From contig NZ_JAHDTF010000038.1 of NCBI RefSeq assembly GCF_018531465.1, forward strand, positions 49,419 through 113,418: a DNA stretch of 64,000 nt, written 5' to 3'. Every line of letters starts with the position of its first letter. The stretch's first letter is position 1. This stretch comes from Sphaerisporangium fuscum. Its GTDB lineage: Bacteria; Actinomycetota; Actinomycetes; Streptosporangiales; Streptosporangiaceae. Position numbers and translations under genes: made by a program. Shown here in pieces: positions 39,848 to 51,242 of the stretch. The notes below the pieces were generated by a model. That model had not been told where the DNA came from and searched no databases. It worked only from the letters and a program-made list of their open reading frames with translations.

Positions 39848-41154
39848 ACACGGAGCCAGCCGCCCGAGGTCAGAACGTTCAGGACGGTGTCGACGGCGCG
39901 CTGGATCGGCATGCCGGTGGTGTCGATGGTGACGTCGGCGTCGTCGGGTTCCTCGTAGGGGTCCGAGATGCCGGTGAACTCCGGGATCAGACCGGCCCGC
40001 GCCTTCGCGTACAGCCCCTTGCGGTCGCGCCGCTCGCACTCGTCGAGCGGCGTGGCGACGTGGACGAGGATGAAGTCGGCCCCCACCCCTTCGACCATGT
40101 GACGCACCTCGTCGCGCGTCGCGGCGTACGGGGCGATGGGGGCGCAGATCGCCAGGCCGCCGTGCCGGGCCACCTCGGCGGCGACGAAGCCGATCCTGCG
40201 GATGTTCAGGTCGCGGTCCTGCTTGGAGAACGTCAGGCCCGCCGAGAGCAGCCTGCGCACGACGTCCCCGTCGAGGTAGGTGACGGTACGGCTGCCGTTC
40301 TCCAGCAGCGCGTCGTGCAGCCCCCGGGCGATCGTGGACTTGCCCGAACCGGACAGTCCGGTGAAGAACACCACCACGCCGCGCCGGTGCGGCGGGCCGG
40401 GGAGCGTGACGGGCTCCGGGCCGGCCAGGTGCTCCTCGGCGCCGTAGGCCGCGGCGACGTGCTCGCGCAGCTCCAGGTCGATCTCCGGCTCGCGGGGCGC
40501 CAGCGGCACCACGGCGACCTGTGTGCCGGACGGCAGCTTGTCGCGTGCCTTCAGCGCCGCCCGTACGACCGCCGGGCCGCCCTCGCCGAAGGCCAGGGGC
40601 AGCAGCAGGATGACCGCGTCCAGCTCGCGGGCCGTCGCGGTGATCTCGTCCAGGTCGTCCAGCGGCCCGCGCATGGTGACGGCGAGGACGGGACGGTCGC
40701 CGAGCTCCGCCCTGACCTGTGCGGGAGAGCGGCGCAGGCGGGCGAACGGGCCGTGCTCGGGCTCGCCCAGGGAGCGGACCGGCCCCGCGACGAGGCCGTC
40801 GCCGGTGCGCTCGGTCACGGTCAGCACGGCGACCCCGGCGCCCTCCGGGTCGCGCAGCGTGACCTCCTGCCCCACCGAGGCGGGGTGGTCGTGCGGCAGC
40901 TCCAGGGTGACGGGGTCGGGCCAGGGGGTGCCGTCGGCCAGGCGCCCCTCTTCGGTCACCGACGCGATGTCGGCCGCGCCGAGGAAGCCGGTGAGGGGGG
41001 TGAAGGCCCCGGAGAGCAGCAGTTCGAGATCGGCGAGCTCCCGCGCGTCGGGAGTCCACTCCAGGACGGTGGCCGGCTCGGCGGCGGTCGTCTGTTCCGC
41101 GTTTCGCACCGAGCCAGGATATTTGCGCGGCGGGGAGACGGAGGAGGGAGGCAT
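39841..41154 (-). CDS. cysC: Adenylyl-sulfate kinase fused to a degenerate ATP-sulfurylase-like half
   Basis: 437 residues. The C-terminal APS kinase domain (about 258-435) has P-loop GLSGSGKST at 266-274, YLDGDVVRRLL, FSKQDRDLNIRRIGFVAAEV and GLYAKARAG, so it should make PAPS. The N-terminal half starts like the PUA-like domain of ATP sulfurylase (LLLSGAFTPLTGFLG), but the catalytic region reads AVTMRGPLDDLDEI where QTRNPxHxAH is expected. Sulfurylase activity is therefore probably lost and must come from CysDN. It lies at the edge of a cluster with three sulfotransferases. ATG at 41154 or GTG at 41109 may be the start. Confidence 0.9.
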   Translation of the reverse strand: MPPSSVSPPRKYPGSVRNAEQTTAAEPATVLEWTPDARELADLELLLSGAFTPLTGFLGAADIASVTEEGRLADGTPWPDPVTLELPHDHPASVGQEVTLRDPEGAGVAVLTVTERTGDGLVAGPVRSLGEPEHGPFARLRRSPAQVRAELGDRPVLAVTMRGPLDDLDEITATARELDAVILLLPLAFGEGGPAVVRAALKARDKLPSGTQVAVVPLAPREPEIDLELREHVAAAYGAEEHLAGPEPVTLPGPPHRRGVVVFFTGLSGSGKSTIARGLHDALLENGSRTVTYLDGDVVRRLLSAGLTFSKQDRDLNIRRIGFVAAEVARHGGLAICAPIAPYAATRDEVRHMVEGVGADFILVHVATPLDECERRDRKGLYAKARAGLIPEFTGISDPYEEPDDADVTIDTTGMPIQRAVDTVLNVLTSGGWLRVQ

Positions 41155-41210
41155 AGCGACCGGACGGCGGGGGCGTCTGTGGGGATGTACATCTGACCCT
41201 GGAGGTGATC

Positions 41211-41741
41211 GTGGACGTTGCCGAGGAGCGACGTTTCCGCGAGTTCGTGGCGGCTCGTTCGCCGGCGCTGATGAGGCTGGGGTTCCTGCTCACGGGCGGG
41301 GACCAGCACGCCGCCGAGGATCTGCTGCAGACCGTTCTCGCCAGGGCGGCCGCGCGGTGGTCCCGCATCGACGAGCCCGAGGCGTACGTGCGGCGGGCCA
41401 TGTACCGGCAGCAGGTCAGCTGGTGGCGCCTGGCGTCCCGGCGGCCGGAGACGGTCGTGGCCGAGACGCCCGACGTCGCCGGCCCCGACGACGCGCACGC
41501 CGCCGAACTGAAGCTCGTGCTGCGCCGCGCGCTGACCAGGCTGACCCCGCGGCAGCGTGCGGTGCTGGTGCTGCGCTACTTCGAGGACCTGCCGGAGGCC
41601 GAGGTGGCCCAGATCATGGACTGCTCGGTCGGGACGGTCCGCAGCACCGCCCACCGCTCCCTGGCCCGGCTGCGCGCCGTCGCGCCGGAACTCGCCGATC
41701 TCCGAGCCCCCTCGTTCGCGTTGAAGGAGGCAAGATCATGA
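41211..41741 (+). CDS. SigE-family RNA polymerase sigma factor
   Basis: 176 residues. Region 2 has EERRFREFVAARSPALMRLG and AAEDLLQTVLARAAARW. Region 4 has LTPRQRAVLVLRYFEDLPEA and IMDCSVGTVRSTAHRSLARL. This matches the short SigE-type (ECF41-independent) factors frequent in actinomycetes. The GTG at 41211 has GGAGG five bases upstream; a GTG at 41205 lies inside that ribosome site and is less likely. Its stop overlaps the ATG of the next gene, a probable membrane partner. Divergent from the APS kinase gene. Confidence 0.9.
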   Translation: MDVAEERRFREFVAARSPALMRLGFLLTGGDQHAAEDLLQTVLARAAARWSRIDEPEAYVRRAMYRQQVSWWRLASRRPETVVAETPDVAGPDDAHAAELKLVLRRALTRLTPRQRAVLVLRYFEDLPEAEVAQIMDCSVGTVRSTAHRSLARLRAVAPELADLRAPSFALKEARS

Positions 41742-42970
41742 AGCCTGAGACCCTGGTGGCCGAGACGCTCCGGGAGTGGTCGGAGGAGGTCCGGATCCCG
41801 CATGACCTCGCCGACCGGGCCCTGCGGGGGCGGGTCCGCCGTCGCCTGAGGAGGACCGCGGTGGCCGCCGTGCTCGTCGCGGCCGTCGCCGGCATCGGCC
41901 TGGCCGTCCCCCCGGTCGCGCTGACCCGCGCCATGCATTCCCCGGCCGCCGCCCCCGACCCGTCGAGCACGAGCCAGGTCGGCGTGGCGCCGAGCGAAGC
42001 CCCCTTCTTTCCGACGCTGACCGACACCCACAACAGCCCGCCACGCACGCTGGTCGCCGCCGGCGAGAAGGCGGTGTCGGCCTACCACATCGACAGCCAG
42101 GAGAAACTCCCGGACGGCAGGGTGCGCGACCGCTCCACCTGGTACCTCTACAACCCCGTCACCGACAGGTACGACAAGACCGACTGGGCGAAACTGGACG
42201 TCTCGAGCGGTCTGGAATACGCCGCTGTGCTGGAGTACCCGCTGCCGGCCCACAGGGTCGGGATCCTCGATATGCGCACCCGAGAGATCGTGAAGTGGAT
42301 CGACCTGGAACACCCGGTGGGTGCCGTCTCCTGGTCGCCGACCAAGGGGCTGCTCACCACCACCTACGATCGTGACCCCGGCATCCACGGCGATCGGACG
42401 AAGTCTCCGGTCCGACCGATGCCGCCCAGCCGGACCGGCTTCCAGATGGTGAACATCGACACCGGGCAGAGCGAGTTCCACGCCGTCACGCCCTCCCCGC
42501 AGGTGGTGAGGGCGCCGGACGCCGATCTCGGCCCGTTCGGCTGGACTCCCTACGGGGAGCTGATCTGGGAGGACACCAACACGAACCCGAGCAAGGTGTT
42601 CTATGACATGCAGGGCAGGCGCCATGACCCGCCCGACGGCTGGACCCATGCGTTGCAGGACACGGAGGACGCCGGCATCGCCGTCTACGGCAAGAAGTAC
42701 GCGGCGAAGGGTGATCGACCCGGAGCGGAGACGGCCGTCAAGGACATCAAGACGGGGAAGACGGTGGGCGTCCAGAAGATGCGCCGGCTGCTCGCCTGGG
42801 CCGACGACGAGACCCTCATCGCCCTCGGCTGCGCCGCCTCGTGCGAGGACGGGTCCCGCGGCCAACTGGTGATGGTCGGGATCGACGGCAAGAACCCGGT
42901 GCAAATGTCCGCCGACCTCAAGATCCCCGGCTCCTCCGACACGTGGCAGCCACTGCTCACCCGCCGGTGA
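41738..42970 (+). CDS. Membrane-anchored beta-propeller-like protein coupled to SigE-type sigma factor
   Basis: 410 residues. A cytoplasmic N-terminus of about 40 residues (TLVAETLREWSEEVRIPHDL) is followed by one transmembrane helix (TAVAAVLVAAVAGIGLAVPP) and a large outside domain of repeated beta segments (VGILDMRTREIVKWIDLEHP, VGAVSWSPTKGLLTT), like a WD40 or similar propeller. Start overlaps the sigma factor stop (ATGA). It is probably a sensor or anti-sigma partner; no classic anti-sigma zinc motif is present. Confidence 0.7.
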   Translation: MKPETLVAETLREWSEEVRIPHDLADRALRGRVRRRLRRTAVAAVLVAAVAGIGLAVPPVALTRAMHSPAAAPDPSSTSQVGVAPSEAPFFPTLTDTHNSPPRTLVAAGEKAVSAYHIDSQEKLPDGRVRDRSTWYLYNPVTDRYDKTDWAKLDVSSGLEYAAVLEYPLPAHRVGILDMRTREIVKWIDLEHPVGAVSWSPTKGLLTTTYDRDPGIHGDRTKSPVRPMPPSRTGFQMVNIDTGQSEFHAVTPSPQVVRAPDADLGPFGWTPYGELIWEDTNTNPSKVFYDMQGRRHDPPDGWTHALQDTEDAGIAVYGKKYAAKGDRPGAETAVKDIKTGKTVGVQKMRRLLAWADDETLIALGCAASCEDGSRGQLVMVGIDGKNPVQMSADLKIPGSSDTWQPLLTRR

Positions 42971-43020
42971 CGGCTCGCAGGCCACCCGCCGGGCCCACGG
43001 AACGACGGGCGCGGTGGCGG

Positions 43021-43752
43021 TCAGATGAGGCGGGCGAAGTGGTTCTGAGGCTTACGGATGACCAGAGTGATCTCGTCCCCGGCGGTGGAGAGGCGGTCGC
43101 CGGAGAGCTTGGCCACGAGGTGGCAGGTGAACCGGGCCAGCCTGGCGTGCGGGCCGCGCAGGGCCGGCCCGGAGGTGGCGGAGTAGTCCTCGGCGATCAT
43201 CAGCCCGCGCATCAGGCAGTAGGAGTGGATGCCCTCGCGGGAGGCCACCTGTTCGTAGACCGCCGGGAGCGGGCCGACCGCGCCCGGCGGGGCGAAACGC
43301 GGCCACAGCAGCCGTCGCGGCCACGACGGGAGGAAACGGTCGCAGAAGCCGTACGCCGAGGCGCGGTCGCGCATCCGGACCAGCAGCAGCCCGCCCGGCC
43401 GCAGGGCGTTCACCAGGCGGTCGAGCACCAGCTCGGCGTGGTGCACGCGTTCGAGCAGGAAGGGGGCGTGCACGACGTCGAACGTGCGGGGCAGCAGGGG
43501 CGCGTCCCTCAGGTCGCCGAGGAACCGCGCGTCGAGGTCGGTGCGGCGCTCCATCGCGGCGCGCAGTTCGGGGAGATCCTCGTCGATGCCGGTGACGCGC
43601 GTCTCGATGCGGTCGGTCTCGAGGACGTGGCCGCCCCCGCACCCGGCCACCAGGATGTCGAGCCGCCGGCCGAGCTGCTCGGTCCACAGCTCGCGGATCC
43701 GCTGGCCGAACACGTCGCCCTGGGTCGCAGGCCACCATCGCACATCTGACAT
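43021..43752 (-). CDS. Class I SAM-dependent methyltransferase
   Basis: 243 residues. The SAM-binding glycine loop is LDILVAGCGGGHVLETDRI and the acidic loop GIDEDLPELRAAM; FDVVHAPFLLERVHHAELVL and LRPGGLLLVRMRD mark strands 4 and 5 of the fold. Substrate unknown. The ATG at 43752 gives the usual short lead-in; one at 43770 is equally possible and neither has a clear ribosome site. It converges on the SigE-associated gene. Confidence 0.82.
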   Translation of the reverse strand: MSDVRWWPATQGDVFGQRIRELWTEQLGRRLDILVAGCGGGHVLETDRIETRVTGIDEDLPELRAAMERRTDLDARFLGDLRDAPLLPRTFDVVHAPFLLERVHHAELVLDRLVNALRPGGLLLVRMRDRASAYGFCDRFLPSWPRRLLWPRFAPPGAVGPLPAVYEQVASREGIHSYCLMRGLMIAEDYSATSGPALRGPHARLARFTCHLVAKLSGDRLSTAGDEITLVIRKPQNHFARLI

Positions 43753-43962
43753 GTGACTCAGCGTAGCCATTGAAGGCCGGTCAGTAGCGGATTCGAGGCG
43801 ATCCGGCTCACCCTCACGGGCGTGGAGAGGACCTGGGGGTGCGCTCGGCCCCCCCGGCGGCGGCACCTCGCCGCCGCCGTCGGCCATGTGGGCGGCCTCG
43901 GGGCGATGATTCGACGAGCCCGGCCAGGTCCCCCGCGACGCCCTGGGCACGCGTACGGCCGG

Positions 43963-44325
43963 TCAGCTCGGGGTGACGAACTCGGGCTGGTCCAGCACGC
44001 GCAGCCAGCTCCCGTCGGGCTGGCGTCGTACGACCTGGGCCCGGGCGCCGGCCCCGTCCTTGGGCGGGGTGGAGGTGAGCGCGAGGTCTCCGCTGATCAG
44101 CGTGGGCAGCGGGGTCTCCGGCTCGAAGCGCGGGCGGTTGGCCAGCACCTTCTCCCACAGCGCCTGGATGGCCGCCCGGCCCACGGTCTGACCGCCCGGC
44201 GGGTAGGCCAGGACCGCGTCCTCCTCGTACAGCGCCGCGACCCCGGCCGCGTCCCCGGCGTTGGATCGCTCGACGAACAGGCGCGTGATGTCCTCGGGCC
44301 GCAGCGCCTTCTCGTATTCGGTCAT
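43963..44325 (-). CDS. SnoaL/NTF2-like protein
   Basis: 120-residue alpha+beta cone of the SnoaL/YybH family: ITRLFVERSNAGDAAGVAAL, YEEDAVLAYPPGGQTVGRAA and IQALWEKVLANRPRF. Such proteins often act on small ligands or serve as stress-induced isomerase-like domains. It is divergent from a LysR regulator, with about 96 bases between the starts, and is the likely target of that regulator. Confidence 0.82.
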   Translation of the reverse strand: MTEYEKALRPEDITRLFVERSNAGDAAGVAALYEEDAVLAYPPGGQTVGRAAIQALWEKVLANRPRFEPETPLPTLISGDLALTSTPPKDGAGARAQVVRRQPDGSWLRVLDQPEFVTPS

Positions 44326-44421
44326 GGTGTCTGCCTCCTTGTCTGGTTCCGCTTTCCAGCCTGCCGAGCCGCCTCCCAGAAGTCCAACAGATGGTTCTTA
44401 TGAGAGCTAGAATTCACAGTT

Positions 44422-45315
44422 ATGGAGTTGCGTCAGCTGGAGTACTTCGTCGCGGTCGCCGAGGAGCGCAGCTTCACCCGCGCCGCCGAGCGGGTGCACA
44501 TCAGCCAGTCCGGCGTCAGCGCGCAGATCCGCCAGCTCGAACGCGAGCTCGGCGCAGAGCTGTTCGACCGGTCGGCCCGCGCGGCCACCCTCACCGTCGC
44601 GGGCAGGGCCGCGCTCGAACACGCCCGCGCCACCCTCGCCGCCGCGGCGGCGGTGGACCAGGCGGTGGGCGAGGTGACCGCTCTGATCCGCGGCCGGCTC
44701 ACGGTCGGGATGGTGATCGGCTGTACGGTCACGCCGCTGTTCGACGCGCTGGCCGCCTTCCACACCGCGCATCCCGGCGTGGAGATCACGCTGCTCGAGG
44801 ACGGCTCCGACCGGCTGGTGGAGCAGGTCCGCGGGGGCGCGCTCGACCTGGCGCTCGTCGGCACCGCGACCGCCACCCCCGAGGGGCTGGAGGCGATGAC
44901 GATCATCAGTGATCGGCTCGTCGCGGCGGTCCCGCGCGGCCATCCCCTCGCGGCACGGGGCCGCGTCACCCTAGGCGACCTGGACGGACACCCGATCGTG
45001 TGCATGCCGCCGGGCACCGGGCTGCGGACGGTGTTCGACGAGGCGTGCGCGGCCCGGAACCTTCGTCCCGCGATCGCGCTGGAGGCCAGCGCCGCCGACG
45101 CCATCGCCGACCTGGCCGCACGAGGGCTGGGGGTGGCGATCCTCGGCCGGTCCATGGCCCAGCGCTACGACGACCGGCTCACCGCCCTGATCATCGACGA
45201 CGCCGAGGCCCCGGGCCTGCTCGCACTGATCTGGAGGAACACCAGCAGCCCGGCGGTGCGCGAGGCGCTGCGTTGCTGCCGCCGCGCCTTCGGAGAATCT
45301 CCTCCGGATCGTTGA
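44422..45315 (+). CDS. LysR-family transcriptional regulator
   Basis: 297 residues. The N-terminal winged helix MELRQLEYFVAVAEERSFTR, AAERVHISQSGVSAQIRQLE is complete. The periplasmic-binding-like effector domain from about residue 90 starts RGRLTVGMVIGC. It is divergent from the SnoaL-like gene. The spacer near 44395-44412 contains TTCT-N10-AGAA, a weak dyad of the size LysR proteins bind. The effector is unknown. Confidence 0.9.
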   Translation: MELRQLEYFVAVAEERSFTRAAERVHISQSGVSAQIRQLERELGAELFDRSARAATLTVAGRAALEHARATLAAAAAVDQAVGEVTALIRGRLTVGMVIGCTVTPLFDALAAFHTAHPGVEITLLEDGSDRLVEQVRGGALDLALVGTATATPEGLEAMTIISDRLVAAVPRGHPLAARGRVTLGDLDGHPIVCMPPGTGLRTVFDEACAARNLRPAIALEASAADAIADLAARGLGVAILGRSMAQRYDDRLTALIIDDAEAPGLLALIWRNTSSPAVREALRCCRRAFGESPPDR

Positions 45316-45608
45316 GTGCGATCGCCGTGATGCGGGCCGAGGACGCGGCGATCCGGTCGCCGGTGGAGGGAGTACTGGTACTCGCTTTCGAACATGGCGG
45401 GGCCGGCGGGGAAGTAGCCTTGTGGCGACCCCGGAGATCCGACCGCCCGGGGTCGCGCCTGCCGCCGGATAAAGTGGCCTATGGCCGCATCCACTCAGTG
45501 TGGTCGTTTCCGGCGCGCAGTGATGGGGCGCCACGTGGGGTTGGAGCTGAGCAGGCCGTCCGCGCGGCGTACGTTCCAGGCGGGCGTGACCATGTGGGGG
45601 CATTTCTA

Positions 45609-49172
<3,564 letters not shown>

Positions 49173-49177
49173 TTTCT

Positions 49178-49396
49178 GCCTCGCTCCGCTCGGCGGGCGA
49201 GGGGCGCTCCTTGAGGCGGCGGGCTTCGTCGTCGTACGGGCTCGTTCCTCGCCCTCCCTCCTCCTCAGTCCACCGCCGCGCCTGTGCTCATGGCCTCGCT
49301 CCGCTCGGCGGCGAGGGGCGCTCCTTGAGGCGGCGGGCTTCGTCGTCGTACGGGCTCGTCCCTCGCCCTCCCTCCTCCTCAGTCCACCGCCGCGCC
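49178..49396. repeat. Tandem duplication of about 105 bp after mfd
   Basis: Copies at 49178-49282 and 49293-49396 differ by one indel and a few bases; both begin GCCTCGCTCCGCTCGGCGG and end CACCGCCGCGCC. They lie between the mfd stop and the lipoprotein gene and are non-coding. Each copy can form several GC-rich hairpins. Confidence 0.85.
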
Positions 49397-49463
49397 CCTC
49401 GCCGGTGACGGAACCGGTGCGTGGTTTGAGTAGAGTAGCCCGCGTCTGTTGAAGGGACCGCTT

Positions 49464-50108
49464 GTGAAGTCGAATCGTGTGCGCGTGTTGCCGGCCCTCG
49501 CGGCCGCCGTCCTCGCCGGCGTCGCGCTGACCGCCTGTTCCTCGCCCGTGCAGGTCGGCACGGCGGCCACCGTCGGCGGCGACCAGATCACCTCGAAGCA
49601 GCTCGACTCGGAGGTGAGGGAGTACAAGGACGCGCTGAAGCAGGCCAAGGTCAGCGAGGCGCAGCTCCAGAGCCCCATCCCGAAGACGGTGCTGACGCAG
49701 CTGATCTTCTTCCACCAGTTCGACCAGTTCGCCAAGAAGACCGGTCTCACGATCACCGAAGGCGACATCGACAAGCTGATCAACGACCAGGGCGGCATCC
49801 AGAAGATCGGCCCGGAGGGTCTCAGCAGGGGCATCCCCCCGTCGCAGACCCGCCAGTGGATCCGCACCACCCTGATCTACCAGAAGGCCCTGGAGCGCTT
49901 CGGCGCCAACCTCACCGACCAGGCCTCGGTGCAGGCGGCGCAGGAGAAGCTCTTCGGCGAGCTGGGGAACATCCCGGTGAAGGTCTCCCACCGTTACGGC
50001 ACCTGGGACCTCCAGCAGGGGCAGCTGGTCGAGGAGGCGCGGTTCGGCAAGCCGGCCGCAGGGTCGGCCGACACCGCGAGCCGGCCGGATCCCGCCACCG
50101 GTCAGTGA
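49464..50108 (+). CDS. SurA N-terminal-like lipoprotein
   Basis: 214 residues. The lipoprotein signal AALAAAVLAGVALTACSSPV has lipobox LTAC. The mature part begins with a peptidyl-prolyl isomerase-associated SurA N-terminal domain (TVGGDQITSKQLDSEVREYK, ITEGDIDKLIND). No parvulin domain is present. It is probably a membrane-anchored chaperone outside the cell, conserved beside mfd and mazG in actinobacteria. The GTG at 49464 has GAAGGGA eight bases upstream; a TTG at 49449 is the alternative. Confidence 0.85.
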   Translation: MKSNRVRVLPALAAAVLAGVALTACSSPVQVGTAATVGGDQITSKQLDSEVREYKDALKQAKVSEAQLQSPIPKTVLTQLIFFHQFDQFAKKTGLTITEGDIDKLINDQGGIQKIGPEGLSRGIPPSQTRQWIRTTLIYQKALERFGANLTDQASVQAAQEKLFGELGNIPVKVSHRYGTWDLQQGQLVEEARFGKPAAGSADTASRPDPATGQ

Positions 50109-50109
50109 C

Positions 50110-51087
50110 ATGACCTTCGTCGTCGTCACGACCTCGCCCCGGGTGGCCCCGGGGCTGTTGAGCGGCCGGGCGTGGGCGGTGCTGGGCTCGGGCCGGGTGC
50201 TCACCGGCTCCGACGACCACCCGCTGCTGCCCTACCTCGCCGACGAGGGCATCCCCGTCGAGGTCGTGACGCCCGACCCGGCCGAGCTGGCCAGCCGCGC
50301 CCGCGACGAGACGCTCGTCTGGCTGGCCGCGACCGACGGCGACGAAGAGCTCATGCGCGCGGTCGGCCGCGCCGCCCTGCAGGAGGACGAGCCCCCGGTC
50401 ATCGAGCACGTCCCGGGGTCCTACGACCTGCCGGGCGCCCGCCTGCTCGACCTCGTGGGCGTGATGGACCGGCTGCGCCGCAACTGCCCCTGGGACGCCA
50501 GGCAGACCCACGAGTCGCTGGTGCCCTACCTGCTGGAGGAGTCGTACGAAGTCCTCGAGACCATCGAGGACGGCGACTACGCCGCCCTGCGTGAGGAGCT
50601 GGGCGACCTGCTCCTCCAGGTCGTCTTCCACGCCCGTCTCGCCCAGGAGCGCTCGCCGGGCAACGGGGGCTTCGACGTCGACGACGTCGCCGGCGGCATC
50701 GTCGACAAGCTGGTCCGGCGCCACCCCCACGTGTTCGCCGACACGGTGGTGAGCGGCGCCGAGGAGGTCAGCGACAACTGGGACGCCATCAAGGCGGCCG
50801 AGCGCGCCGCCAAGGGCCGCGAGTCGCTGCTCGACGGCGTCCCCATGGGTCAGCCCGCCCTGTCGCTCGCCCACGGCCTGCAGAGCCGGGCCGAGCGTGC
50901 CGGGGTTCCCGAGTCGCTGTCCCGGGCCGTCGGGCAGGGCATCGGCCGCGAGCTGTTCGACCTCGTACGGCGGGCCCGCGCCGCCGGCCTCGACCCCGAG
51001 GCCGAGCTCCGCGCGGCCGCCCGTGACTACCGGGCCCGCGTCCAGGCCTGGGAGCGCTCGCGCGCGACCCCGGCGGGTCAGGAGTAG
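50110..51087 (+). CDS. mazG: Nucleoside triphosphate pyrophosphohydrolase MazG
   Basis: 325 residues. A variable N-terminal lead of about 110 residues, as in actinobacterial MazG, is followed by the MazG fold: MDRLRRNCPWDARQTHESLV, LLEESYEVLETIEDGDY and REELGDLLLQVVFHARLA with the EExxE/ExxD metal ligands. It removes non-canonical or excess NTPs. The gene begins one base after the lipoprotein stop, so they form one operon. Confidence 0.92.
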   Translation: MTFVVVTTSPRVAPGLLSGRAWAVLGSGRVLTGSDDHPLLPYLADEGIPVEVVTPDPAELASRARDETLVWLAATDGDEELMRAVGRAALQEDEPPVIEHVPGSYDLPGARLLDLVGVMDRLRRNCPWDARQTHESLVPYLLEESYEVLETIEDGDYAALREELGDLLLQVVFHARLAQERSPGNGGFDVDDVAGGIVDKLVRRHPHVFADTVVSGAEEVSDNWDAIKAAERAAKGRESLLDGVPMGQPALSLAHGLQSRAERAGVPESLSRAVGQGIGRELFDLVRRARAAGLDPEAELRAAARDYRARVQAWERSRATPAGQE

Positions 51088-51242
51088 CCACAGGCGGCGG
51101 GCGGCGCGCCGAGAGAGAGGGCGAGCCGTACCGGCGAGTAGAGCCCGGTAGGCTCATCAGGCAAACCGTCCGCAACCACATCGCGCACGACGGCGCGGTG
51201 ATCCGGGGCGCCCGGCCCCGGGCTGACCATCTAGGAGCGCTC

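Noticed and set aside
39134..41401. Minus-strand frame of about 755 codons across the GH26 and APS kinase genes
   Set aside because: Arg/Pro/Ala-rich shadow in another frame of well-supported genes.
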